Assembly (NCBI GenBank): GCA_037127255.1
Contig: JBANSL010000013.1
Coordinates: forward strand, 61,828,688-61,892,687
Direction of reading: 5' to 3'
DNA: 64,000 nt
Source of the DNA: Persicaria tinctoria
Lineage: Eukaryota > Streptophyta > Magnoliopsida > Caryophyllales > Polygonaceae
The notes beneath the pieces are model-generated. The model saw only the letters and a program-made list of their open reading frames with translations, had not been told where the DNA came from and ran no database searches. The position numbers were made by a program, and so were the translations under genes. Shown here piece by piece: positions 1 through 12,240 of the stretch (position 1 is the stretch's first letter; each line of letters begins with the position of its first letter).

Positions 1-234
1 AAGCATTTATAAGGGCACTTATAGACTGCTTGCTAAGACCTAGTCGGGACGCTATAATGCTTTTGAGTTATGATATAACCGAGAACTCGGGGTAAGGATG
101 CGATAAGGGCCCATATCGCATACTTGCTATGACTGATTGGGAATATTATGATCACGTCGAAGATACTATGAGAATCTCATACTTTAGAATGATTTTAGTC
201 TCGAGGACGAGACTTGTTTTTAGAGGTGGATAAA
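1..234 (+). other. 3' tail of a gypsy element body
   Basis: This short stretch directly precedes a TG...CA LTR and ends in a purine-rich tract (about 222-234) that can serve as the polypurine tract. Around 199-210 one frame reads a Leu-Glu-Asp-Glu string that recalls the Glu-Asp-Glu motif near the C-terminus of chromovirus polyproteins, but the frame is broken by stops on both sides. I infer the non-coding or decayed end of an internal region whose coding part lies left of the window. Confidence 0.45.
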
Positions 235-1397
235 TGTAAAGGCCGAATATATTTTATTATTATTTTAATTAAATATACTATTATTTTATTCAATTTGGAA
301 AAGTTGGAGAAAACTCGTCCTTAAGCACCCAGTTTTGATTTTAAAATCCGCCCGACATCGTTTTAGAATTTGAACTTTGACGGAATCTAATTCCGCTTTC
401 GAGCTCCTATGTCTTGATAAATTAATTCCGATAATGATTTACAAGTTCGATATAAATTTTATAGTGACGGGATTGAGATAGAGCGTCGAGATACTTTAGC
501 GTCGGTATTGTCGAGTTTAATTAGTTGGAATTTCAAATTGTTAGTTGTGGGGCCCACTCCTCTCTCTATTTTCTTTTTCCTTTTCTTCATTCTCTCCCCC
601 CCCCCCCTTTCGTTTCAGGCCTAGGACAAGAGGTCCCCTTTTTTCTTGTTGTCTTGCAATTGCCAGCTACAGATTTCTTCTTATGTACAATTTCACCCTG
701 TAAACCCACACAAAAGGAGACCTCACCTTGCTCAGACAGCATCCCACGCCAAGTCTGTACCTCCCTCTCCTCTTCTTTTTAATTGAAATCCCAAAATAAC
801 ACTCTCACCCACAAGCCCCAAAAGCTCCCATCTCCAACCTCTTTTCACTTCTTCCTTCTTGCCTTCTCCACCCTTCGGTTTCTCCCCGTAGCCCCGACCA
901 CCACGAACCACCATCACCTCCAGCGTCTCCACTTCTGAGCTCCCATCGAGCGCCTCCTCTGTTCTCCCGAGCACCGCAACACCACCAATACTCCTCCCTT
1001 CGTCAAGCCCAGCAGTCGGGGACTCCGACGTCCGAAAACCGAGTAGCAGCAGCACGACTGGGCGCCACTGAGCTCCTTTCGTTGAGCTCTTGCAGTGTTG
1101 TTTTTCGAGCATACGAGCCGAGCCGTATTCGCCGAGGTCTGACGTAGCCAGCACCGCCTCCCAAGAGCAGCCGGAGTCGTCGATGCCGAGCGCTTCCTTC
1201 TCCCTTCCTCTGTTCTCCGATTAGGTAATGGTAAGACTCGGGTTCACCTTCCTTCGGGTCCTAGCTAAGCAAATCCGTGCCTTTAACCCTTCCGCCTCCT
1301 TCCTAGGCCGTCCAGGGAACCGATCTACCATCAACGAAGCACTATCGACTCTGGCGAGGCGGATCGAGGCGAAACCGATCGATTCCGGGCCGTTACA
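235..1397 (+). mobile_element. 3' LTR of a Ty3/gypsy element (body off the left edge)
   Basis: The LTR begins with TGTAAAGGCC and ends with GGGCCGTTACA, so the ends are short inverted repeats with the usual TG and CA. A purine-rich tract lies just upstream, and no primer-binding site follows the end; this makes it the 3' rather than the 5' LTR. The first half is AT-rich and the second half GC-rich, with a run of C at about 594-607. The expected 5-bp target duplication on the right would be CTATT (1398-1402), but its partner lies outside the window. Short ORFs inside are not credible genes. Confidence 0.6.
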
Positions 1398-1700
1398 CTA
1401 TTTGAACCGAATGAATGTATGTGACATCGAACATTTTGAGGGATTTCTTAACATCCTTGTGTGTTGCATATTTGCATATCATGAAGCCATGAAAGTCATT
1501 CAGCTAAATTTCATTTTAGTAAACAAAGACTAGAAGAAAGGCCTACGTAGCTTGTACACCATAATATTTTTCTTATACATATGTAGATTTATTTTAAAGA
1601 CGCGATGAGAGACTAATATCTATGTACTATATATACATATATACATATACACACATATATACAGACACACACATACAGATAGAGGGGTTCGGGTGTACTC
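1398..1700. other. AT-rich flank, no gene seen
   Basis: Unique-looking AT-rich DNA between the gypsy LTR and the foldback element. It holds a TA/CA-rich simple stretch at about 1618-1680. No coding signal is visible. Confidence 0.5.
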
Positions 1701-2337
1701 AAACGAATAATTCTTGATACTCAAATGAATAATGACTCCCAAATTACCGAATGTTAACTATGGACTTGCCAAATAATCGATAATCCATTTACTTCTTTTT
1801 TCAAATGAGCAATTAATAAAAAAAATACTAACTCTGAACTTGTCAAATAATCGAAACCTGGTAGACAAAATTTGCAACTATTCAAAACTTGCAAAAGTGT
1901 GAGTCAATTTTGCAACTATTCGATAAGTTGATAATAATTATTCGCTAAGTTGATAATAATTATTCGTTAAGTCGAAGGCCGGCGAGGTGACCCATAAGGC
2001 GCGTGAATTTTGTCTATGAATGCTCGCCTGCTACCGACTTATGGCCGGTCGCCTTGCTGGTCTTCGACTTAGTGAATAATCACTATTAATTTAGCGAATA
2101 ATTACTATCAAATTATCGAATAGTTACAAAATTGACTCACATTTTTGCAAGTTTTGAATAGTTGCAAATTTTGTCTATCAAGTTTCGATTATTTGGCAAG
2201 TTCAGAGTTAGTATTCATTGATAAATTGCTCATTTGAAATAAGAAGTAAATGGATTATCAATTATTTGACAAGTTTAGTGTTAGTATTGGGTAATTTGGG
2301 AGTCATTATTCGTTCGAGAATTAAGAATTATTCGTTT
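1701..2337. mobile_element. foldback element, 637 bp with near full-length inverted arms
   Basis: The left arm from 1701 (starting AAACGAATAATTCTT) is matched by the reverse complement of the sequence ending at 2337. Pairing continues with few mismatches for about 290 bp per arm, and even the GC-rich centre (about 1975-2065) pairs partly, leaving a loop of a few tens of bases. The motif ATTATTCG recurs in the arms, and a direct repeat of about 23 bp lies at 1925-1970. There is no ORF. I did not find a clear target-site duplication, so the superfamily is open. Transcription through it would give a long hairpin RNA suitable for siRNA production (inference). Confidence 0.7.
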
Positions 2338-3142
2338 CTATCCAACAATTCTGATTTGTTAACATTTAACACCATAAGAGGTGTTAACATTTGATCAATC
2401 CCCTCTCTCTCCACACACGCACGTCATTTTATTATTGTTCTTGTAATTTGATAAATTTTGTAAACATGTACATTAGTTTATGTGAGAAAGGCTACAATAA
2501 TTTTATAAGGTTGTTGCAGTAGCTTGAATTAAAATGGTTGTATCAGGTGTGCATCGTTGATGCATTATCTTTTGACATAAATGTTACATTACATACCTCT
2601 TGCAACATGTTTTGGTCTAATATAGTGTTATATTTCTTACGCTTGGCTTTTATATTAGCTTGAAATATATATAGCTATTACATTTGATCTAATGCAACGT
2701 GAGCGGATTGATGTATCATTTACAAAAATGCTACATTAGACCTATTGTATCCTTTTCAGAGTTTCTTGTAATATTTTTCAACTATTGCAATAAGCTTATT
2801 ATATAGTAGTGAACATTGATTAACCAGTAGAACTACTTTACTGAATGATAAAGTATAATAATACATTGAAAATGGGACAAAACATAAAAAATTGTTGATG
2901 CATTTGGAAGATAACAAAAAACTAGAAGTCCGGTTTCAATAGAGATGGCACCTGAGAGCGAAAGCCCTAAATTGCCTACTACCCGAGGACTCCAGCTTAG
3001 GATTTATTGGCTCAAGGACACCAGCCTAGTGGACATTTATTACAAGGGCAATTTCGTAAAGTAGATGGTAAAATACCTAAAGTGACAAGTTTTTCTTAAC
3101 AAGATATACTTCCTAAAATGACAAGTTTTAATTAACGAATGG
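2338..3142. other. AT-rich intergenic DNA, no gene seen
   Basis: No ORF or element end is recognised. A small inverted repeat (GTTAACATTTAACACC and its partner near 2380) is present. Confidence 0.45.
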
Positions 3143-3193
3143 AGTATATGTGTTCACAAGGGTTAGGGTGTACCCTGTGCACAAATCTGGGCC
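3143..3193 (+). repeat. possible left terminal inverted repeat of an outer element
   Basis: At 3168-3193 lies TGTACCCTGTGCACAAATC, whose reverse complement with one change occurs at 24615-24640. Similarity continues weakly inward (GGATGG and GATTAAA) on both sides. The pair would enclose the whole PIF/Harbinger complex. It could be the ends of one element about 21.5 kb long after nesting, or two solitary ends of one family. No convincing target duplication was found. Confidence 0.35.
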
Positions 3194-3830
3194 TTTGATC
3201 ATTGTGTGATGGATGGTGGGGATTAAAAGCATATTTAATATATTAAAAAAAACAAATTGAAAAAGATTGAGAAGATCGTAGTTTGGAGCGCGTGTAGACT
3301 TATCTCCTTCATCCTTATATCAAGCCACAAAACCATAAGGTGATTATGGAGGGATTCGAGGAGGAGGAGTCTGTCTTCGGGCGGTGCTAGGCGTGTTGAC
3401 CCATTTTCGGGCGATGCTAGGCGTGTTGAGCCGGTGGTTGGGGTTCGAGGAGGAGGAGTTTGTCTTCGGCGGCAAAGGCTTTTGTGTAGCGGCATTGGCG
3501 GAGGTCGTTCGGCAGTCAGGCGGCAAAGCGAGAGTGATTATGGAGGGATTTCGGCCGTGTCATTTCATTCGATCGGTGGGAGGGCAACAAATGCTAGCAA
3601 TTCAATCATTGCGAGGGTGGAGCGTCGACACAATCGGAGGCGATCAGAGGCGAAGGTCGGCGAAGAGGCGAGCAGATGAAGGTCGGCGGCGAGGCGAGAG
3701 GCATAGGCCGGTGAAGAGGAGGCGGCGCTCGAATGTCGATTTGGTAAGATCCGTGAACTACCCTAATTAATTTGTGACTTGGTGAAGGTCTGCCCCCTTG
3801 CCGTCCATGGATGCGCCCTGATATCAATTA
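3194..3830. other. GC-rich stretch with short internal duplications
   Basis: Between 3340 and 3560 several modules recur, including GCGATGCTAGGCGTGTTGA-like units about 33 bp apart and two copies of a purine-rich unit of GAGGAGGAG followed by TTTGTCTTCGG-like sequence. ORFs of about 60-130 codons exist on both strands, but none looks like a known protein and they overlap each other. I regard them as non-coding, perhaps cargo of the outer element. Confidence 0.4.
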
Positions 3831-4729
3831 GGGGTCGTTTGGTATCCATATACGTATATGGGATATGGGATATGGGTATCACTCATACCCATATCTAGTG
3901 TTTGGTAAATAGGTATATGGATATCAATCCGATATACCCTTTTTTTCCTTCCTTTGTATTTTGCCCTACTTTGATATACCGTGCTAACGGGGATATCAAA
4001 ACAGACGCTTCTCTGGTTTATTCCTCAACGCTTCTCTGTAGAGTGGTTTCTCTGTGGATTTCTCCCTCAAGCTTGGACTTCTCAACCCGATCAAGGTATG
4101 TTCTTCCCCTTTTATATTTTTTTTGTATTTTGGTTTTTTCTACTTTCGATTGCCCTACTTTCGATTTGTTGAGAATTTTTCACAATTCCATAGAAATTTA
4201 TCTAGGTTTCGATCAACATCTTGAACAGATCCGACCCCTTCGAAATTGATCAAGAATGAGGACTCGGGACTAGATGAAAGTATAAAACCAAAATTTTGTT
4301 TTGTTTTTCATCCTTAATGAAAGTAGTACGTACTCGTCGACGTTGAATTTCAATGCTTTTTGATTAATATCTTGAATTTGGTGTTCAGTTCAATGAGAAA
4401 TTTTGGTACGTACTAGTTTGAGAAATATATGGGTTGACTTGGAATCTTGAGTTTATGAATGAAATCCAATTTTGGATTTACAAGTGCTACTTGGGGCCGA
4501 CTTGCAATCTTGGGTTGACTTGCAATCTTGATCACATTCTTGATCACATCCAAACTAGTACGTACTAGTACGTACTCGTTAACAAATTGATCAAGAATGA
4601 TTGTTTGTATTGTGCAGCCCCTTAAGCAAATTTTGCTGATTTGTTTTGTTGATTGTTAAGTTAGGTGTTTGCATTATTTGGATTTGTGATTGATTTGTTG
4701 TTCTACTTATTAATAGAAATGGATGCATA

Positions 4730-5601
4730 CACTGTTAGGAACACGCGTCATTGCTACGAATTTAGCCACAGAGGTAACATCGAAAGTAACCTAAAAAATT
4801 GTTACCCTCGGATATGGCCTCGAATTTACCCTTGAAGCAAAATCCGACCCAATAAACGCGAGGCTAAATTTAGTTTCGAATAACTGATCTCGAAATTATT
4901 ATTCGGGGATAAATAGCCTCGAATATTATTTTTGAGGAAAATTTCCATGGCCCAAACCGCGAGCCTTTTGTAGCCTTTTAGAGGCTAATTTCAAGCCTTC
5001 AACCTCGAATTTAGGATCAAATAAATTGCGAGACATTATTCGAAGTACAATGCTTCGAGGTTAAACTGTATCGAATGTTACCATGAATTTATTCGAAGGT
5101 AAACTTTGAGGGTAATGAGCTATTGAATTTAACCTCAAAAAATAAGAAAACAACCTCAAAATTTTTATTAAAAATATATCTTTATTTTCCAAAATTCATT
5201 GTTAAACTCGAAGCTAAATACGAAGTTGTTTTGCCCCCGAATCTAGCCACATATTTACTCACACTTTTCTTTGTACCTAATATTCATCATATAAAAAGAA
5301 AATCTTAAATTATGTTTTTACATACAACCATAAAAGAGTAGTCTAACAATAAAATAGCAGGCAATTCCAATCCACAAAATATACCTCCAAAGTCACAAAC
5401 TCAGCCAAGTTACTTCACATGATTACCTAATCTGACATTCACATATACCAATCTAATTGAATCATTAGCATTCCTAAATATGCACAAAACATAACATGTT
5501 AATGCCCAACTAAAATGCTACTTCCATGTGCCATAGTCTATGACATGAGATGAGCAAAAGTGCACAAAATAATCATCTCATATGGCTGCAAAAAATAGTA
5601 G
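4730..5601. repeat. CACTA left subterminal region with CCTCGAA-type repeats
   Basis: From 4770 to about 5240 the motif CTCGAA or its complement TTCGAG recurs every few tens of bases in both orientations. In En/Spm-type elements such arrays bind the TNPA protein. That role here is inferred from the family, not shown. The rest, to 5601, is AT-rich without a gene. Confidence 0.65.
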
Positions 5602-6169
5602 CTAGACGCAATAGCAACAAATAGTTAGGGAGCGGGATTGGAGCTTGAACCATTTGACAACATGACTTGGCTTCCTTGAAGTTGACCCAATTGTTGCATA
5701 ATTTGTTGCATGAATTCTTTTTTGTTGGTTTGGTTGTTGCATGAACTCTTGCAATGTTGATTGAATCACTTTCATCTCCTTCTTAAGTGGTTGAACTTGA
5801 GACTCTTCAAATGATTGCGATGAATTTGAGGTATTCTTGTTAGGGATACGAGTGTTTACCATTCCATTGCGAATGAGGGATGCACCCTCTTCCCCTAAAC
5901 CATAAATCCTTCCATGGTTGGCTCCTTCACATGCAACGAACCATATCTTTTTCTCACGTTACTCGGTCAGCTCCTGTCTAGATTCACCATTGCAAGCATC
6001 CTCAGCGGAAGAGGAAGGAAATTCTTTAGCAACTAAGCGTTCAAACTCCTCCTAAGAAAATGATGAACAAAATCATTTAAGCAAAAAAAAAAAAAAGACT
6101 TGTACAATACAGTTGGAAGCTAAATTGTAAACAAACTATAACAAATAAGTTATTGATAAAATTGAATTA

Positions 6170-6500
6170 AAAGCTGAACATAACAGCATCTAAGCAAAAT
6201 AAAATAGTACAACAACCACTGTACATAACAATGGGGTTAACAGCAGTTGTACACAACTATACAAAACAACAGTTGTAAATAACTGTACAAAACAACAGCT
6301 ATACAGAACAGCAGTTGTACATAACTGTACAGAACAACATTTGTACATAACCGTACAGAACAGCAGCTATACGTAACAATGACAGAACAACAGCAACAAC
6401 AAAATGATAATAAGGTTCACAAAATATCAGCTGCAGCTACGCAAAATAAAACAACAACAAAACTGAACAGAACAGTAGCAAAACAGCACAACTATACGTA
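6170..6500. repeat. imperfect short tandem repeat in a TNPA-like intron
   Basis: Units like AACAACAGTTGTACATAACTG recur about every 26-30 bp with many changes. The unit includes the small palindrome AGTTGTACATAACT. No coding role is apparent. Confidence 0.6.
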
Positions 6501-7447
6501 ACAATAGGATTGAATTGCAAACAGATAAAAAAAACCCACAAAAGTGCAAGTTCAATTGCAAACAACACTACAGTAACTAAGCAAGACTACAAGAGAAAGG
6601 AAACTAATAAAAAATACAAATTGAACTTGTTCAAAAGAACATATCAATCAAAGAAAAAACTGACCACATATGTTTTAGGTCAAGACCCATTCCATTCTCC
6701 ATCTAATGTTGTAAATAGTTTGCGCACCATATCTGATATCATTGGCTTTGTACCATCCTTTCTCTACAAATACAAAGACAAAGGCAAATTAGTTTTTAGT
6801 TTGAGTCAATAAAAATACAAAGGCAAGTATTTAATTTGAGTACATAAAAAAATACAATTTAGTTTGAGTCAATAAAAAGAGTAAATAGATTAAGATACTT
6901 AACGATTCCTCGAGATGCTTCGTCAGTTTGCGAGAACCACCTCGATAAACCCTAGATTCTTTTGCCCTTTGTGATGCCTTGTTCTTCTTGTTGACCTCAG
7001 CTTGGTGCAACATATATTTTTCGGTTTTTCAAAGCTTCTCCATTGCTTGCCACTGTTTCACATCGATAAAGCTTGGTACTGTACCTCTTGAACGAGATGC
7101 CTTGAAAACATTGCGAATGTGATCAGCAGCTTGATGAACAAATGTCTTCTTCATTTGGTTAGTAGAAACAGTCCAATAAAAGCTCTTCTGCACAAAAGAA
7201 GAAAATGCATTAATAACCTTATATGAATGTAATTAATAAATTAAATAAAAAGACTTGTCATAAACTTGGGGGAACCATGAATATCTATTTCAGTTTGTAC
7301 CTCAAATTCTTTAAACCACAACTCCTTCTGAGTGACAAGGACCTTGTTCAAACTTGTCCAAATTCTAGTGTAGTGATCATGGACAATGTCTACCATTTTT
7401 CCAAATGCTGACTGACGGGGCTCAAAATCACTACAAATAAGAAACAA

Positions 7448-8153
7448 CTAGATTAGTGCCCGCACAGTTGTGCGGATGCTTTTTATATAATAATTTTATA
7501 CATATGTAAAACATTTATATAAGTTAAAATACAATTATCAAGGACTCTTATCGCTTTATCTAAATTCATTTTAAAATTTAAATAAATTTCATATTAACAC
7601 CCGTTCAACAAATGACTTTCCTTTACTATAGTTGCATTAATTCAATAATATATTATAAATTCCAAAATCTATTATCTTTCACAACTAAACTAAAATAAAC
7701 TAATTATTTTTATTCATAAATGTAATAAAGTAATTTATTACCCGACTTATTATTACCTATAGATTATACTACACACACATATAACCTCATTGTTATAATT
7801 GAAATGAGAATAATTGATGAAAGTAAATATATAATCAAATTATAACAAAGTAATTTATTAAATGGATCTAATCGTTATTTATATATTATCCGGTGAATCA
7901 AAACTACAAAAGAAAAAAAAAGATTATATATTTTTATTGAAAAAGGTAATTTAAAAAGAAAATCATTCGGTTAAGATTTAGAAAAAGAAAAGAATTAATC
8001 AATTACCTATTTAAATAAGTAATTTATAATAAATAATAATTTATTTAAATATTAAAAATATTTAATCGGTTAACCAATCATCCTATATTAAAGGAGAATC
8101 CGCCACATGTCGTATGTGACTTCTCCTTTAGTATTATACTATTGATTAGCAGA
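7448..8153 (-). mobile_element. non-autonomous Helitron, 706 bp
   Basis: On the minus strand the element begins TCTGCTAATCAATAG after an A (8154) and ends CTAG before a T (7447), the expected A|T insertion. Eight bases before the terminal CTAG lies a hairpin CCGCACA-GT-TGTGCGG (7460-7475). The interior is AT-rich with no ORF. It lies in the TNPA-like intron just upstream of a TTTGTAG splice acceptor. Confidence 0.82.
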
Positions 8154-8379
8154 TGAATAATTTATAAATAAGGTCAATAGGTTTTAAATTTAAACACTAA
8201 CCGGACATTATTCCCAGCAAGTCCTACAAGCATCCTTTTACTGCCCGAGGAAATAGATCCACTAGCTTCCTCCTGGTTTAGACTTTGGATGAAGTTTGGG
8301 TTGCAGTTTCTTTATCCTCATCCACTTCACACTCTTCTTCATCCACCTCCATTTCGACAGAAGGTTGCTCATTTGACAA

Positions 8380-8560
8380 TGAATGAGTTGTAGGAACTGT
8401 AGGAATTGTAGGAGTTGTTGCAGCTGTAGGAGGAGTTGTAGGAGCTGCTGCAGCTCTAGGAGGAGCTGGTGTAGGAACTGTTGTAGGAGTCGGGGTTGGA
8501 GCAGTTGTAGGAGCAGGGGTTGGAGCAGCTGTAGGAGCAGGGGTTGGAGCTTGGTCAGCA
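8380..8560 (-). repeat. coding minisatellite, Pro/Thr/Ala-rich
   Basis: A degenerate unit of about 24 bp (GGAGCAGGGGTTGGAGCAGC on the plus strand) is repeated. On the minus strand it encodes an APTPAPTTAPTPTP-like low-complexity linker in the N-terminal part of the TNPA-like protein. Confidence 0.6.
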
Positions 8561-8625
8561 TGTCCAGGAGGTGTGGAAAAGAGGAGACGTGTAGGCCTAA
8601 TTGGTCGTGTTCCACGTTTAACCAT

Positions 8626-9713
8626 TTTAGCAATATTCCTACAGTCATTGATATGGAAATAATTAGATAAATGCAATAGGGAATAAGAGCTCATATAATG
8701 AAACTTAATCATTTCATTGACAACTTATCTAAACTTTGAATAATGCAATAGCCAATAAGAGTAAGAGCTCATAAATCAAAATTCATTGAAAATCATGAGC
8801 TTATAAGTAAGGTTAAACTCATCTAAACCCACTACAAACCCTAAGGTTAAAAAAAAGCAGAAGCAGTTGATCAAAAAAGCAGTAGATTGTGTTGGTTACC
8901 GCTGGGAACCGTTGTGAGCTATAACAATATACCACTTGGTCAAAAAAAGCAACAATAATTGTTTACTGAGTGTAAATCTATGAGTATTGGATACACCCTT
9001 TGGTGAAGAATTGAACAAAGCACTGATTGTGTTGTATGGAAAGAAGCAAAAGTACATTTGAATCAAATAAAAAACGGTGTGAACCCAAGAACATCAACAC
9101 ACAAGGGGCAGCCAAGCACAAACTGTTTACCTGTTCAGTTTTACACCTTAGGCTTTTATGAATTTGTAAACACCCCAATCACATGCTACAACTGCGTCTG
9201 CCTGTAAAACGCAATACGAGTAAGAATCCCAAAAAAAACTTTGAAATTCAAAGTATATAGACTCAAATAACCATGAATAAGTCTTTCTAAGTTTGGAATC
9301 GGTACTGATTTAAACATCTAGTAAGAAACCCTAAAATCCTAAGTCGCAGTTTGTGTTCACAATCACTTAAATTGAAGACGATTCCTTGAATTTGGACCCC
9401 AAAATCACGAATTGAAGAGAACAAAGAATAAGAAAAAAAAACACATAAAAGCAAGAAATCACAAAAAAAAAAAAAAAACAAGAGAGGGATTTGCATACTT
9501 GATGAGAGAAACATGCGATAGATGCTCGGATGAAGAAGAGAAGAGGGGAACAAATGCTCCGATGAAGAAGAGAAACCAATGGTGAGCGAGAGGAGAAGCG
9601 ATTGATTAAGAGAACTCCATGGGAACACCAAGGAGGTCAGAGCACCGTTCAACACTGCTGAGTGAGAGGAGAAGCAACAAATAGATTAGGGTTTTTACAC
9701 TGAATTGGATACT
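8626..9713 (-). other. 5' region of the TNPA-like gene, no certain exon
   Basis: This AT-rich stretch lies upstream of the TNPA-like start codon and may hold its leader exons and promoter. Small ORFs are unsupported, including a low-complexity one at 9287-9655. It ends at the second Helitron. Confidence 0.4.
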
Positions 9714-9759
9714 TCTCTATATATATATAAAAGCCAGAATGATGCCAAAAGCTGAGTTA

Positions 9760-10780
9760 CGATTTTGCCCTTAGTCCTTCAGATTGTGTTTTTATATTTA
9801 CAAAATTGCCACTACTCAAGCTTCCATCCTTGCCGTCTCTCCATCTCTCTCAGGTCGCGTCTCTCTCGCCTCTCTCAGTTCTCAGTTTCTCACCCATCTC
9901 AATTATCTATCCATAGGTCTGGAACTCTCCTTTTCCGTTCGTCTCTCTCTCCCTCTCTGCTACCGGCGAAGTATCCCTCTCCTTCTTCGCCCCTGGGATT
10001 CTCCGCTTCCGCCAGCGTCAGCCGAAAGCCTCTCCTCTACCTCTCGGTAAGTCTCGATCTCAATCTCTTGGCTTTAAGCACTAAAGGAAGGTTTGTGATT
10101 GTGACTTTGTCATTCTTAATATCTCTAATTGTTCTTCATTGTTTTAAGCTTGTTTGAATTACTGAATTCAATTTATTATTAAAAAGCAGTTAGGGTTAAG
10201 TTGTGATTTGGTCAATTGGGATTTTTGGGGTGACAGATTGATGCTTGATTTCGTTTTTGTCTATGGTTCACTCTAAACGTTGTTTCACATGTGCGGCTGC
10301 CTCTTGATGGCCTCTTCTTCTCACCTTTTAGTTTAGGATTCAACTGGTTGATTGAATGTTAAAATTTGTGAGGTGAAAGATGTTATAGTTTCAATTTCAT
10401 AGATGCCTAATCATAATGCACATAAGGTATTTGATAAAATTCCTAATTGAAATTACTTCTTATTTTGTTGATAGTTTTAGATTTTGAGCCAAACTAATTG
10501 TTCCTATGGCGGCGGCAATCTCAATCTCGTCAACGTTGGTAAACGGTGACCTTCCTGTCTGATTCTAGCCATAGCTCGCCTCGATTGGGAGGTGAGTATT
10601 ATAGAGTCCATGAGCAAGCATTACCCATTTCTGTGAGTGATTCATCAGTAAGACTCCTTTCTCCATATGGTGCCGCGTTGGATAGCAGGAATTTTGTGAT
10701 CGAAAGCAATAATCTCATTCACAGAACTTGTCAAAGTTTTCATCGTGTTCAATATATTGATTCAATTAAAATAGGCTAAA
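9760..10780 (+). other. possible captured exons of unknown origin in the Helitron
   Basis: The stretch 9840-10060 has higher GC and a Ser/Leu/Arg-rich open frame ending at a GTAAG-like donor (about 10046). A second start-like segment at 10506 reads MAAAISISSTLVNGDL and stops early. A further open frame covers 10546-10779. I do not recognise a protein. They may be transit-peptide or leader exons of the captured gene, or of a second gene. Confidence 0.35.
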
Positions 10781-11054
10781 AATCTGTAATAAGTTCAACT
10801 GGTGCTCAATCAGTTGAATTTGTGTGACATATGCCAAAAAAATTGCTCAAGAATCTGAATAATTGGAGTATTTGTAACGAACTTCATATGGTTAATGGAG
10901 TATAAATAGAGAGATACATTGTATTTAGTTGTATCTTTAACTCTTTGTTCTTGGTTTTATTTGTTTGTGGTAGGTGGATATTACATTGCCGGACAGAACA
11001 AGTGTGATTTAGGATGAAGATTTTTTTAGGAGGAGCAACAAATGCAAGCTTATT

Positions 11055-11218
11055 TTGAAAACTCAGCCTACTTTACGTGGGTGTTTTTGGGTGCCCCGAC
11101 GTTGGAAAGTGCACCTACGCCAACCATCTCTCCTCGATCCTCGACGTCCCTCCTATCACCACCAGAGACCTTGTTAACAACGAGCTCTACTCCTTCAGTC
11201 GTCTTTCCCAGCAGGTTA
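11055..11218 (+). pseudogene. adenylate kinase fragment captured by the Helitron
   Basis: After the frame reading WVFLG (about 11077), a one-base shift within the G run leads to PDVGKCTYANHLSSILDVPP, then TTRDLVNNELYSFSRLSQQ, ending at a GT donor (AGCAGGT, about 11212). This matches the P-loop and NMP-binding start of a plant adenylate kinase, in which the P-loop is GxPGxGKGT followed by a GDLV block. Here the P-loop has lost conserved glycines (GDVGKC-like), the GDLV Gly is Arg, and the frame is broken, so it is a dead exon. Capture by the surrounding Helitron is inferred from its position between the Helitron ends. Confidence 0.72.
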
Positions 11219-11229
11219 CACATACTCCT

Positions 11230-12240
11230 CTTGATTTATGATTTTAGAGAGTTGATTGGTGGAGGTAGCAACTCATTTTTAGGGGTTGTGTGTTCGTGTT
11301 TTATTTTCTGAAATTAGGCTTTAGGATTGATTAATTAAGCCTTCTAATTTCGAAACATTAGAAGCTGAAAGTGGGAGAGATTTGATTTTCTAGATCGAAT
11401 TCCGCTATTTATATATTTACTGGCATGTGTGGAAAAAACTCATTAAAATTTGGTATGTTTAAATCAAATGCCTATAATAAGATTTCTAATTATTTCAATT
11501 ATTTTTAAAAAAATTAAACTTTGTATTTGTTACATGGGATATGAAAATACGTTATATATGAAAACCCAACATCAGGAAACAAAACCAATTGCATTTTCTG
11601 GCATTGCAAGGACAATCCTCCAAAAGAAAATTTATGGGAGAATATAGGAGTTAAAACTATAGATACTGCACACTAAAGCTATGAGCAATAACAAACCTTT
11701 GGTACAAACAACTAAATGTTACAATACCTCAGTAACAATTCGATATTTGTTTGATACCGTAACTAAACCAGGATTTTTTAATGAAGAATTCTTTGCTGGA
11801 CAACGGACATAACTTAACTGTTCTTGAAATTGTACTTTCATATTTTGAGACTGATACATTTGTTTGATTATCATCATCTTTTTTTTTCCCTGTTGAATCT
11901 TGTAGGACATTTATGTGCTGGGTTTCAAAAACCCTTTTTGATATTATTTCTGGTAAAAATGATCAAATCTGATACTGAAAGTCTTGCACTTTTTTGCAAA
12001 TTTTCACTACAGAGTATACTCTCGTAGGCAACATAAATTTGATTGCCTCTTGACTACGGTGCTAAAAGAGTTCGTCTCCTCCGTGATACAAGCATTCATC
12101 TCAAAAAACAACATTCATAAAGCAACTTTGAAAATAATCAAAATATAACAACTCCGGATTTGATACAAGATATCAAACAACTACTGGGCCAAATCTATTT
12201 AAAGATGAATATGTATTGAAACTTAGAACCAAGTAAATAA
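11230..12240. other. Helitron 3' half, intron-like filler
   Basis: AT-rich sequence follows the adenylate kinase exon and probably includes its captured downstream intron. No further exon is recognised with confidence. Confidence 0.4.

Larger units (their letters stand above)
5602..8625 (-). pseudogene. TNPA-like CACTA protein (Transposase_24 type), broken
   Basis: The likely start is ATG at 8625, opening a Pro/Thr/Ala-rich segment (about 8380-8560) followed by an acidic stretch. Later exons have good splice borders: 7430-7301 (TTTGTAG acceptor, GAG|GTACAA donor) and 7187 to about 6914, reading SFYWTVSTNQMKKTFVHQA and ending in a Lys/Arg-rich part. The last exon begins at 6051 and contains IWFVACEGANHGRIYGLG, a typical C-terminal block of this family. 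It ends at 5602 after a Gln-rich coiled-coil-like tail. Stops at 7029-7031 (TGA) and near 5958, and an uncertain reading frame after the acidic segment, mark it as non-functional. The protein would bind subterminal repeats. A Helitron sits in the intron between 8153 and 7448. Confidence 0.65.

Noticed and set aside
732..1154. minus-strand 140-codon ORF as a gene
   Set aside because: It lies wholly inside the gypsy LTR, is low-complexity, and has no family match.
8262..8670. Leu/Gln-rich and Cys/Arg/Ser-rich ORFs
   Set aside because: They are other-frame readings of the Pro/Thr/Ala minisatellite of the TNPA-like gene.
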